Shown here piece after piece: positions 56,570 to 64,000 of a stretch of DNA of 64,000 nucleotides. The stretch is from positions 372,001-436,000 of the forward strand of contig NZ_JAKIKX010000001.1 in assembly GCF_023283925.1 (NCBI RefSeq), read 5' to 3'. How positions within the stretch are numbered: the first letter of the stretch is position 1; the number at the start of each line of letters is the position of its first letter. The notes under the pieces are model-generated. The model was given only the letters and a program-made list of their open reading frames with translations. It was not told the origin of the DNA and did no database searches. The translations under genes and the position numbers were made by a program. The stretch comes from Shewanella marisflavi. Its GTDB lineage: Bacteria > Pseudomonadota > Gammaproteobacteria > Enterobacterales > Shewanellaceae.

Positions 56570-57748
56570 TTAATCCAGCAGCACTTCGACTTGGCCTGCG
56601 ACATTAAGGGCCTTGTCGATGGCCTGGTCAACCGTTTCGCCGCGGGCGAGCCCTACGCCGAGGCGGCGGCGACCGTCGATATCTGGTTTGCCGAACAGTC
56701 TCAGCTGGGTGTCGGGCTCAATTAGTGCGTGTGCCATGCCGCGATAGGCGATGTTGTGGCTAGTGCCTTCGGCAAAAATAACCGCCGAAGCCGATGGGCC
56801 ATGTTGGCTGATGTTGGCGATCGGCAGGCCTAAGATGGCGCGCACATGCAGGGCGAACTCAGATAGGTCTTGACTGATCAGGGTGACCAGACCGGTATCG
56901 TGAGGGCGGGGGGAAACTTCAGAGAAGTAAACCTCATCGCCTTTGATAAACAGCTCGACGCCAAACAGGCCATAGCCACCCAAGGCTTCGACCACCTTGC
57001 GACCAATCTCTTGCGCCTTGTCGAGAACAGCCGGGCTCATCGCCTGGGGTTGCCATGACTCGCGATAATCACCATCTTCCTGGCGATGACCAATCGGCTC
57101 ACAGAAGTGTATGCCATTAACTGCACTGACGGTGAGTAGGGTGATCTCATAATCGAAGGGCACGAAGCCTTCGACAATCACTTTACCGCCACCGGCGCGG
57201 CCGCCTTCCTGGGCATATTGCCAGGCCTTTAAGATCTGATCCTGGCTGCGGATAACGCTTTGTCCCTTGCCCGATGAACTCATGACAGGCTTGACCACGC
57301 AAGGCAGGCCTATGTTAGCCACCGCCTGTTCAAACTCCCCTTGGGTATCGCAGAAGAAGTAGGGTGAGGTGGGCAGTCCTAAGGTCTCGGCGGCGAGGCG
57401 GCGGATCCCTTCACGATCCATGGTGAGTTGGGTCGCTTTCGCCGTGGGGACCACATTAAGTCCTTCGGCTTCCATCTCGACCAAGGTTTGGGTGGCGATC
57501 GCCTCAATTTCTGGGATCACCAGATGGGGCTTCTCTTGCTCTATGATAGCGCGTAGTGCTGCGCCATCGAGCATATTGATCACATGGAATCTGTGGCTGA
57601 CCTGCATGGCCGGTGCGTTGGGGTAGCGGTCGACGCCGATCACTTCAACGCCCAGACGTTGCAGTTCGATGGCAACTTCTTTGCCGAGTTCGCCACATCC
57701 AAGCAGCATGGCGCGCACGGCGCCTTTTGAATAGGGGGTGCCTATCAT
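56570..57748 (-). CDS. purT: Formate-dependent GAR transformylase PurT
   Basis: 392 residues of the ATP-grasp fold. [20 protein letters not shown] is the N-terminal nucleotide domain; [20 protein letters not shown] is the ATP-grasp loop; [20 protein letters not shown] and [18 protein letters not shown] are typical of PurT. It makes formyl-GAR from formate and ATP in purine synthesis, an alternative to PurN. Single gene; no PurR box was recognised upstream. Confidence 0.95.
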   Translation of the reverse strand: MIGTPYSKGAVRAMLLGCGELGKEVAIELQRLGVEVIGVDRYPNAPAMQVSHRFHVINMLDGAALRAIIEQEKPHLVIPEIEAIATQTLVEMEAEGLNVVPTAKATQLTMDREGIRRLAAETLGLPTSPYFFCDTQGEFEQAVANIGLPCVVKPVMSSSGKGQSVIRSQDQILKAWQYAQEGGRAGGGKVIVEGFVPFDYEITLLTVSAVNGIHFCEPIGHRQEDGDYRESWQPQAMSPAVLDKAQEIGRKVVEALGGYGLFGVELFIKGDEVYFSEVSPRPHDTGLVTLISQDLSEFALHVRAILGLPIANISQHGPSASAVIFAEGTSHNIAYRGMAHALIEPDTQLRLFGKPDIDGRRRLGVGLARGETVDQAIDKALNVAGQVEVLLD

Positions 57749-58000
57749 AGTGTGGGTACCTTTTGATGATGAGTGGGTCTCTGTCGGACCTGCTTCAATT
57801 ATTTGGGGATTATCTTACCCTGACAAGGAGGATATTGAGATCTTTTCCGCCAACAAGTGTGTAGTGGATCAAGATTATTCATCCAATTAGAAAAGAAATA
57901 TCAGCAGTTTATGTCTAGTATAAATACAGCGAGCTTGAAGGTGTCCTAGTGATATCTATGGTGAGGTCGACTAGCTCTGCCGTTTCAGGGAATCAATAAT
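57749..58000. other. Intergenic region upstream of purT
   Basis: 252 bp holding the purT promoter on the minus strand and presumably the promoter of the short plus-strand unit at 58001-58086. A possible -35 (TTGAAG near 57934) with a TATCTA about 17 bp on is seen but not firm. Confidence 0.3.
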
Positions 58001-58003
58001 ATT

Positions 58004-58086
58004 AAGGAGTGGGCCGTGTTTTTGGATTACTTTAGGCGTCACATAGCTTTGAAACATTAAAGCCCGCGATGCGGGCTTTATTTTTT
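58004..58086 (+). ncRNA. Orphan short transcript candidate with 14-codon ORF (sRNA or microprotein)
   Basis: AAGGAG (58004-58009) lies 6 nt before a GTG (58016) that opens a 14-codon ORF, VFLDYFRRHIALKH, ending at TAA 58058-58060. A perfect intrinsic terminator starts on that stop codon. No other plus-strand gene precedes the terminator (purT reads away), so a short plus-strand transcript is implied. Whether the product is a small RNA, a leader-like peptide or a remnant cannot be told from sequence. Confidence 0.45.
58059..58086 (+). terminator. Rho-independent terminator without an annotated plus-strand gene
   Basis: AAAGCCCGC-GAT-GCGGGCTTT 9-bp perfect stem followed by A and six T on the plus strand. 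The minus side reads TTTAATGTTTC, a poorer tract, though it could also serve the chemoreceptor gene that ends at 58112. Confidence 0.85.
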
Positions 58087-58111
58087 GGGGAGTTAGTCAG
58101 CAAGTGGGTGG

Positions 58112-59425
58112 TTACCTGTTGTTGACCAGATTGTTGACAGTATCGGCGACTTGCTGCGCGCCATGGCGTATGTCATCAATCAAGCGTTGAGTCGTTGCCA
58201 GTTGTTGGTTGGACTGGGAAACCTTCTCCTGAATCGATTGCATTCCCCTTTCTGATACCTGAGTTAGCTGGCTGTTGCGGGCCACAATATGCTCGATATC
58301 CTGGGTGGCATTGGAGGTGTTGGCGGCGAGAGTTCTCACCTCATCGGCCACCACGGCGAAGCCACGGCCCTGGTCTCCGGCGCGCGCCGCTTCAATGGCC
58401 GCGTTGAGAGCGAGTAGGTTAGTTTGATCGGCAACCTTGGCAATAGTGTGCACAATTTGGCTGATCTGCTGTGACTGCTGTGCCAGTTCGGCCATGAGCT
58501 GAGTGGCCTCAGATACGGCGCTATCAATATCGTTGGCCAGGTTGGTGGCAGCGTTGAGCATTGTCGCCCCTTGTCCTGCAATATCGACAGTTTCTAGGGC
58601 ACTTTGATGAGCAAGTTGTGAAGCCTCATGCACCGCCTGCTGATCAATGATGCGAGGGGTGATGTCACTGGCCAGTTTGACAACGCGAACAACCTTTCCG
58701 GCATCGTCGAACACAGGATTATAGGTTGCCTCTAACCAGATGGGCTGGCCCTGTTTGGTGATACGCTCGAACATCCCCGATTCAAATTGACCCTTGGCCA
58801 AGTTTTGCCAGAAATGGGGGTGATCGCGTAAGAAGGTCTCGGTACAAAAGAGACGATGATGTTGTCCCTTAAGCTCTTTCAGGCTATAGCCCATGGCGCG
58901 GCAGAAGTTAGCGTTGGCAAAGATGATCTCCCCCAGGGGGGTAAATTCGATATAGGCCAAAGACTTATTTAATGCATTGAAAATCGCTTCTTGCTGTTCG
59001 GCCAGACGTTTCTTCTGGGTTACATCGCTGGCTATTTTGATCACCTTAGTGATGCGCCCAGTGTCATCGGGAACGGGCACATAGGTGGCCTCTATCCAGA
59101 TGGTTGAGCCATCTTTATGTTGGCGCTGAAAGGTGCCGTGATTCGCCTGGCCTCTGGCGAGGTTTTGCCAAAAGTTGCGGTAGGCAGCGCTACCTGCCAG
59201 TGATGGACTGCACAGACGGCTATGGTGTTGCCCTTGGATCTCGTCCAGAGAATAGCCGATAACCGACAGAAATTGTTCATTGGCGGTCAGTATCTTACCG
59301 TCAATGGTAAATTCGATGTAGGGGGCGCTGCGTCGTATTGCCTTTAACATTTGGCTTTCATCGCACAGGGCTTGATACTGCTGTGCCTGTAGTTTATCTG
59401 TTTTGGTACGATTGAAACCAAACAT
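58112..59425 (-). CDS. Soluble chemoreceptor with two PAS domains
   Basis: 437 residues with no membrane segment or signal. Two PAS domains, about 30-140 and 152-262, show the same pattern ([20 protein letters not shown] versus [20 protein letters not shown], each ending in [24 protein letters not shown] PAC). A short signalling domain has the hairpin [20 protein letters not shown] and [17 protein letters not shown]. The layout resembles BdlA and energy taxis receptors. Heme or FAD could be the cofactor; none is proven. Divergent from the AAA ATPase gene. Confidence 0.9.
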   Translation of the reverse strand: MFGFNRTKTDKLQAQQYQALCDESQMLKAIRRSAPYIEFTIDGKILTANEQFLSVIGYSLDEIQGQHHSRLCSPSLAGSAAYRNFWQNLARGQANHGTFQRQHKDGSTIWIEATYVPVPDDTGRITKVIKIASDVTQKKRLAEQQEAIFNALNKSLAYIEFTPLGEIIFANANFCRAMGYSLKELKGQHHRLFCTETFLRDHPHFWQNLAKGQFESGMFERITKQGQPIWLEATYNPVFDDAGKVVRVVKLASDITPRIIDQQAVHEASQLAHQSALETVDIAGQGATMLNAATNLANDIDSAVSEATQLMAELAQQSQQISQIVHTIAKVADQTNLLALNAAIEAARAGDQGRGFAVVADEVRTLAANTSNATQDIEHIVARNSQLTQVSERGMQSIQEKVSQSNQQLATTQRLIDDIRHGAQQVADTVNNLVNNR

Positions 59426-59743
59426 CTGGGTATACCTTTATCGATTAGGTGAAACGCAAAGAGAAAACGATCTCAGGTGACTGAATCGTTATCCATTATC
59501 TTAGGGCTCTTGCGTGTATTGATGTCCTTGATTACGCGCATGAGTCCAATAGCAGTTAATAGACGCAATAATTAAAGCGACATATTGATACGCACGGAGT
59601 GACTTTTTGGATCAGTGTGACGTACTAAAATATCCCTTGCCTGGTCGGCGTGATTGAATTTGCCCTAAGAGTGGGGTATCAATAGGCTCAAGCTGCATCC
59701 AGGCCTAAGCGACTTGGAGACGACACTTTCTTTAAGGACTTCT
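59426..59743. other. Intergenic region between the PAS chemoreceptor and AAA ATPase genes
   Basis: 318 bp with two divergent promoters. No operator or hairpin that I can name stands out. Confidence 0.3.
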
Positions 59744-61210
59744 ATGCAAGATATCAGGGATCTTACTGCTGTACTGCGCTCCAACACTCCGATAGTCGTG
59801 ATTGAAACCTATGAAGAGCACCGGGTGATCGACCTGCTTAAACGGGTATCGAGCATCTTGTATCAACCGCTGTTTACCTGGAGTATTACCCAGGGCCTAA
59901 CTCGCGCCGACGTAAAGATGGGCACCCAGAAGTTCAACACAGATCCTGGGGAGATCTTAGGCCAGATAAAGTCGACCAGTCAGCAGGGGATCTATGTGTT
60001 GTGCGATTTTCATCCTTTTGTGGAAAACGCTCCTAAGAATGTGCGTCTGTTAAAAGAGATCGCCCTCGAATACGAGGCACTGAAACATACGATAGTGCTG
60101 GTGAGTCATGCCTTCGATATTCCGCCTGAAATTAAACGCTATTGTGCCCATTTCTCTCTTTCGCTGCCCAATCCCGCCCAACTAGAAAACCTTATCTATG
60201 AGCAGATAGACAAGGCGCGTAGCGACGGCTTATTGCAGAGTGTCGATGAGGAGGCGGTGGCGAAACTGGCGGACAACCTCAGAGGGCTGACCTTCGACGA
60301 TGCACGGCGCCTGGCCCATAAGGCGATAGTCGATGACGGAGCGATCACCCACTCAGATGTGGACAGAATTAATCAAGGTAAGTTTAAGCTGCTGGATATG
60401 GAGGGAGTGTTACAGTTTGAGTATGACACCAGTGACTTCTCTCAGGTGGCGGGCTTACACAACCTCAAGAAGTGGCTTTCTCAGCGTAGTCCTGCCTCAA
60501 GTGGTGAGCCAGGCGTCGAGCATCCAAAAGGGATCTTACTTCTTGGTGTGCAAGGCAGCGGTAAGAGTCTGGCGGCTAAGGCGGTAGCGGGCATGTGGCA
60601 ACGTCCCCTGCTGCGTATGGATATGTCGGCCCTCTATAATAAATATATCGGTGAGACTGAGAAGAATCTGCGCAATGCCTTGGCGCTTGCCGATCTGATG
60701 GCGCCTTGTGTGCTGTGGATTGATGAGATAGAAAAGGGACTGAGCAGTGGTAGCAGCGACGATGGCACCTCTAAGCGGATCCTCGGGGCGCTGCTGACCT
60801 GGATGGCCGAGCGGCAGTCAGAGGTTTTCTTGGTCGCAACGGCCAACGATATCAGTGCCTTGCCACCAGAACTGATGCGCAAGGGACGAATGGATGAGAT
60901 CTTCTTTGTGGATCTGCCTGACGATAAGGTGCGTCAGGCGATCTTCTTGATTCATCTGCAGCGCAGGGGGCTGGATCCCCTCTGTTTCGATCTGGCCAAA
61001 TTGGCTCAGGTGAGTCAGGGCTTTTCGGGGGCAGAAATAGAGCAGGCGGTTATCTCGGCGCGTTACACGGCCAGGGCACTGGAGCAAGTGGTGTCTCAGG
61101 AACTCTTGGCTAATGAATTGATGAAGACGCGACCGCTCTCAGTCGTGATGCGTGAAAAATTAAATGTCCTACGCCAGTGGGCCAATGGGCGTACGGTGAA
61201 CGCCCATTAA
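59744..61210 (+). CDS. AAA family ATPase (Ycf46-like)
   Basis: 488 residues. An N-terminal domain of about 220 residues (IRDLTAVLRSNTPIVVIETY opens it) is followed by an AAA module: Walker A ILLLGVQGSGKSLAAKAVAG, Walker B CVLWIDEIEKGL, sensor 1 VFLVATANDISALP, arginine finger region ELMRKGRMDEIFFVDLP and a sensor 2 helix near GFSGAEIEQAVISA. The closest pattern is the Ycf46/SpoVK-like group of unknown function. ATG 59744 has AAGGA 5 nt upstream; an extension to TTG 59714 has no support. Confidence 0.85.
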   Translation: MQDIRDLTAVLRSNTPIVVIETYEEHRVIDLLKRVSSILYQPLFTWSITQGLTRADVKMGTQKFNTDPGEILGQIKSTSQQGIYVLCDFHPFVENAPKNVRLLKEIALEYEALKHTIVLVSHAFDIPPEIKRYCAHFSLSLPNPAQLENLIYEQIDKARSDGLLQSVDEEAVAKLADNLRGLTFDDARRLAHKAIVDDGAITHSDVDRINQGKFKLLDMEGVLQFEYDTSDFSQVAGLHNLKKWLSQRSPASSGEPGVEHPKGILLLGVQGSGKSLAAKAVAGMWQRPLLRMDMSALYNKYIGETEKNLRNALALADLMAPCVLWIDEIEKGLSSGSSDDGTSKRILGALLTWMAERQSEVFLVATANDISALPPELMRKGRMDEIFFVDLPDDKVRQAIFLIHLQRRGLDPLCFDLAKLAQVSQGFSGAEIEQAVISARYTARALEQVVSQELLANELMKTRPLSVVMREKLNVLRQWANGRTVNAH

Positions 61211-61225
61211 TCGCCTTGTGGACGA

Positions 61226-61765
61226 TTAGCGAGGCTGTGGTGGGAACTGGGCGAGGATCTTGTTGACCGTCTCCCGAGTCTCTTTGGCTTTCTTTTCGCC
61301 GCCATCATCGAAGTCAAATGCGTCGCTGCCTCGCCATACTAGTTTGTTGCTGGCGCTGTCGACGATATCGATCTGGATGATCTGCATCTTGTTGCTGTCG
61401 CTGCCCATTGGCACACCCACACTGGTCCCTACGCTTACGCCGCCAGAGCTGCCCCAACTGCCGGTTCCCAGACCAATAGAGAGCCCGGAGCGCTTAGGCT
61501 TGTCTACTACCTTAAAGCCATAGGTCACCATAAATTGTGCTTGGTCGCTTGTCTGAACATAGCCACGTGCTGTGAGGTGTTCGACGATAGCGGTATCTAT
61601 GCGTGAGGTGCTGAGCGGATCGCTAATATTGGCAGGCTTTTGCAGAGTAAATTGCTTCAAGTCATTAAAATTATATTTAATATCATAATCTTGAGTAGGT
61701 TTGCTGGCACAGGCGCTTAGCAGCAATGCCGCTAATGCAGGGATAATAAAGCGAAGTGAGGTCAT
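61226..61765 (-). CDS. DUF4136-like lipoprotein
   Basis: 179 residues. The lipobox is LAALLLSACASK (Cys about 19). The DUF4136 pattern is DYDIKYNFNDLKQFTLQKPA, SRIDTAIVEHLTARGYVQTS, QFMVTYGF and LVWRGSDAFDFDDGGEKKAK. A glycine/serine-rich insert (SIGLGTGSWGSSGGVSVGTS) lies mid-protein. Outer-envelope lipoprotein of unknown function. AGGGAACCCTATG precedes the start. Convergent with the AAA ATPase gene. Confidence 0.85.
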   Translation of the reverse strand: MTSLRFIIPALAALLLSACASKPTQDYDIKYNFNDLKQFTLQKPANISDPLSTSRIDTAIVEHLTARGYVQTSDQAQFMVTYGFKVVDKPKRSGLSIGLGTGSWGSSGGVSVGTSVGVPMGSDSNKMQIIQIDIVDSASNKLVWRGSDAFDFDDGGEKKAKETRETVNKILAQFPPQPR

Positions 61766-61968
61766 AGGGTTCCCTAATGATGAAAAATTGATGCTATCAG
61801 CTTATTTACGCTAGAAATTTTAGTCTAACCTGATGAATAAAGTTTAGCCAGTGACTGTGAATTAGGTTATGTTTTAACTATAGGCTCATTTAGCGACCGC
61901 TTAAGTGGGCCATGGTCAGAGGTTCATAGATAACAGGTTCAAAAGGTAAAAGGTTGCGGCTATCCCTC

Positions 61969-62235
61969 ATGGAACAGTTAGAGTTTTTCGAGATCCCAAG
62001 TCCCTGCATCGGTGTTTGTCAGACCGATGCCAGGGGCTATTGCAAGGGGTGTCTGCGCAGCAGAGAGGAGCGCTTTAATTGGCTGAACTTTTCCGATGCG
62101 CAAAAAAATGAGGTGATACGTCTGTGTAAACAGCGTCATCGTCGTCGCCGTCTGGCGCTGTTAAAGGCTAAGAAAACCGCCATCTTAGAGGAGCGCGCCG
62201 CAGCGACCCAGTCGCTGGACTTCGACATCGAATAA
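61969..62235 (+). CDS. DUF1289-like small Cys-rich protein
   Basis: 88 residues. The N-terminal module SPCIGVCQTDARGYCKGCLR has four cysteines in CxxxC...CxxC spacing, likely binding a metal, and is the DUF1289 signature; a basic helix then an acidic tail follow (QRHRRRRLALLKAKKTAILE). Start ambiguous: ATG 61969 is chosen, but a TTG at 61954 with AAAAGG 7 nt upstream is equally placed. Function unknown. Confidence 0.8.
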   Translation: MEQLEFFEIPSPCIGVCQTDARGYCKGCLRSREERFNWLNFSDAQKNEVIRLCKQRHRRRRLALLKAKKTAILEERAAATQSLDFDIE

Positions 62236-62245
62236 GGGGCTTATC

Positions 62246-63538
62246 TTACTGGGTTTTGTGCTTTAATTTAGCGCTACTCACCCTCGGCCAGATCAGGGTA
62301 AAGATGGTTTCTCCCGGTCGGCTCTGTAGTGTTACCTGTCCACTGTGCCTATGCATGATGCGTTTTATGATGGCCAGCCCCAGGCCGTGACCCTTGTTGC
62401 CATTTTGCACCACCTTGCTGCGATAGAAGGGCTCAAAGATCTTTTGTTGATCTTCCTCTGCGATTCCTGGTCCATCATCAATCACCTTAAGCTGTACCGA
62501 CTTGTTATCTTGGCTGATAACGATAGTGATCTCGCGGGTGGCGAAGCGCTGGGCATTAATGATCAGGTTTTGCAGGGCGCGCTCTACCAGGGACGGGTCG
62601 CCCATCACCTTAAGCTCAGGCGTCTGAGCATTAAAATGGATCGCTATTTCGTGGTTGTTTTGTAACCGGCTGATGGTTTGCTGGGTAAGCTTGGTCAGCT
62701 CACAACATTCAAATTCCAGATCCTGTGGTTGAGATTCCAGGCTGGCGTAGGTAAGCAGCTCTTGCAGCAGGGTCTCCATCTCTTTTACATCTTGCTGCAT
62801 CTCGTCGAGAAACGCCTGACGCCGGTCGGGATCCGAATCTGGCGCGCAATACTGGGGCACTAGAGCCAGGGCAAATTTAAGTCGCGCCAAGGGAGTGCGG
62901 ATCTCATGGGAGACGGCATTAGAGAGGTGCTTTTGGTTTTCGATCAGGGCGCTGATATGCCTTGCCATCTCATTAAAGGTACTGGCCAGGGGTTGTACCT
63001 GTGAGCGGTTCGACAGTTGTATTTGGGTATCCCATTTAGCCTGACCAAACTCCTTGGTCGCCAGTCGCAGCGTCTTGAGATCCCGGGACAGTGGCCAGAC
63101 CCAGATCAGTGCCACCAGGGCGAGGGACAGGTAGAAGAGCAGGGTAAACAGGCCGCGTAGCTGCTCTCTGGGATCTATCTCTATGGGGCCGGCCATTAAG
63201 ATCTGTTGATCATCGACCCTGATAAAATGCAACTCATGCTCCTCATCGGGAGCGGTGACCAGTACGCTATCTTTGCTGAGAAGCTTGCTTTCATTCATGG
63301 CGACCTGCTGACGGGACAGTAGCCTTAGGGGGTAACTTTCTTGTGTCGAGAGCTGCTGCAGGAAGGCTTCTCTCTGCCCTATGGGTAGCTTGCCGATCAG
63401 CTGCGCCAAAGCGATCAGCGGCGCATCTTGTGCACCGCTGTCATCGACATTGTTTTGCCAAATACTGTCGAGTGTCCAGCCTATGCCGAGGAAACTGAGG
63501 CTCAGTAATAGGTATAGGCTGATGAAGAGTCGTTTCAA
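62246..63538 (-). CDS. rstB: Sensor histidine kinase, RstB-like
   Basis: 430 residues from a TTG start (63536-63538) with CGGAG 5 nt upstream, 10 bp after the regulator's stop. TM1 is about 4-22 (LFISLYLLLSLSFLGIGWTL), followed by a periplasmic domain, TM2 (about 155-175), HAMP, then HisKA with the phosphorylated His in HLSNAVSHEIRTPLARLKFA and HATPase_c (IDDGPGIAEEDQQKIFEPFY, GHGLGLAIIKRIM). It pairs with the RstA-like regulator upstream. A longer reading to 63631 would overlap the regulator gene and is rejected. The input signal is unknown. Confidence 0.85.
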   Translation of the reverse strand: MKRLFISLYLLLSLSFLGIGWTLDSIWQNNVDDSGAQDAPLIALAQLIGKLPIGQREAFLQQLSTQESYPLRLLSRQQVAMNESKLLSKDSVLVTAPDEEHELHFIRVDDQQILMAGPIEIDPREQLRGLFTLLFYLSLALVALIWVWPLSRDLKTLRLATKEFGQAKWDTQIQLSNRSQVQPLASTFNEMARHISALIENQKHLSNAVSHEIRTPLARLKFALALVPQYCAPDSDPDRRQAFLDEMQQDVKEMETLLQELLTYASLESQPQDLEFECCELTKLTQQTISRLQNNHEIAIHFNAQTPELKVMGDPSLVERALQNLIINAQRFATREITIVISQDNKSVQLKVIDDGPGIAEEDQQKIFEPFYRSKVVQNGNKGHGLGLAIIKRIMHRHSGQVTLQSRPGETIFTLIWPRVSSAKLKHKTQ

Positions 63539-63548
63539 CGCTGCTCCG

Positions 63549-64000
63549 CTAGTTGTTCCAGGCTTCTGGGGCGAACAGGTATCCTTGACCCCATACCGTC
63601 TTAATTCTAAACGGGGTTTCGATATTGTCACCTAACTTCTTACGTAACCTAGAGATGCGCACATCGATTTTTCTGTCTTTGCCGTCGAAATCGATATTGA
63701 GCAGATACTGATAGATATATTGACGGCTCAATACTTGTCCCGCTTGAGACGCCAGCAACCATAGGAGTTCAAACTCATGGCTGGTCAGATCCACTTCCAG
63801 ATCGCCCAGACGAATCGCCTGAGTGTGCGGATCTATGCTGAGTTTACCAAAGCTAAGGCAGTGAGATTCTGCCTGTGGCGGCTTAGCATTGCGGCGCAGT
63901 AGATTGTTGATACGGGCAATAAGCAGTGCGGGATCGACAGGTTTAACGACATAGTCGTCCGCCCCGAGTTCCAGTCCCTTGATCTGATCTTCATTCGAGC
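63549..64000 (-). CDS. rstA: Response regulator, RstA-like, N-terminus cut by window edge
   Basis: The last 149 residues or so are visible in one open frame to the window end: the receiver end (LELGADDYVVKPVDPALLIA, with the conserved Lys), a linker and an OmpR-type winged helix (EVDLTSHEFELLWLLASQAG, DRKIDVRISRLRKKLGDN, IKTVWGQGYLFAPEAWNN). The ending GYLFAPxAW is typical of RstA. It probably controls envelope or acid and Mg-related genes with RstB, by analogy to Escherichia coli. The phosphorylated Asp lies outside the window. Confidence 0.82.
   Translation of the reverse strand, partial: SNEDQIKGLELGADDYVVKPVDPALLIARINNLLRRNAKPPQAESHCLSFGKLSIDPHTQAIRLGDLEVDLTSHEFELLWLLASQAGQVLSRQYIYQYLLNIDFDGKDRKIDVRISRLRKKLGDNIETPFRIKTVWGQGYLFAPEAWNN

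Noticed and set aside
63539..63631. N-terminal extension of the RstB-like kinase
   Set aside because: It would overlap the regulator gene by about 80 bp in another frame; the TTG at 63538 with GGAG fits the usual short spacing between regulator and kinase.

Overview
The window reads as a chromosomal segment of a marine gammaproteobacterium, most likely Shewanella. The basis is gene content and order: a stand-alone five-heme nitrite reductase NrfA beside a NarQ-NarP pair, a DyP peroxidase directly after an iron ABC transporter, divergent argR/mdh, the ispB/rplU-rpmA-obgE block, and the lptD-surA-pdxA-rsmA-apaG-apaH operon close to folA. I recognise no rRNA, tRNA, IS element, prophage or CRISPR array. 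The DNA looks like ordinary core chromosome with a few accessory patches.

Layout. 1-2.3 kb: a LysR regulator (cut by the window edge) divergent from an lrgA-lrgB type pair, then a CBS-domain protein. 2.6-5.6 kb: a Tat-exported PhoD-type phosphatase with a lipobox, a phosphoribosyltransferase and a small coiled-coil membrane protein. 5.7-11.9 kb: a minus-strand set of envelope genes, made of a WD40-like lipoprotein, slyX, a COG3014-type lipoprotein, lpoB, and an M1-aminopeptidase-like lipoprotein in which all zinc and catalytic motifs are lost. 12-13.4 kb: fkpA-like PPIase and yacL. 13.4-17.5 kb: narQ-narP and divergent nrfA with visible NarP-type and CRP-type sites. 17.5-20 kb: an isochorismatase-like hydrolase, then glnK-amtB behind a near-perfect NtrC site. 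20-30 kb: a transglutaminase-like/TPR lipoprotein, a solute-binding protein, DAHP synthase, an Atm1-like ABC exporter, several small unknown proteins, ferredoxin-NADP reductase and a glutathione S-transferase. 30-35.2 kb: Fur-box-preceded fbpA, fbpB, fbpC and DyP peroxidase. 35-42.7 kb: cupin, argR, mdh, ispB, rplU, rpmA, obgE, a split threonine/serine exporter and folA. 43-52.2 kb: a large chemoreceptor and the apaH-apaG-rsmA-pdxA-surA-lptD operon. 52.3-56.5 kb: amgK-murU-djlA, an outer-membrane beta-barrel protein and a 2-hydroxyacid dehydrogenase. 56.5-64 kb: purT, a soluble double-PAS chemoreceptor, an AAA ATPase, two small proteins, and an RstB/RstA-like two-component system cut by the window end.

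Themes. Several groups serve the cell envelope: LpoB stimulates peptidoglycan synthesis, AmgK-MurU recycle MurNAc, and SurA-LptD build the outer membrane. A second group serves anaerobic nitrogen respiration and ammonium uptake (NarQP, NrfA, GlnK-AmtB). A third serves iron (Fur box, FbpABC, DyP).

The least ordinary items are the M1-family pseudoenzyme next to lpoB with a 14-bp tandem repeat upstream of it, an orphan plus-strand unit at about 58.0 kb (strong Shine-Dalgarno, 14-codon ORF, intrinsic terminator), and a 58-codon minus-strand gene at 23.8-24.0 kb. No obviously new defence or biosynthetic system was found. All assignments come from reading the sequence; no database search was run.
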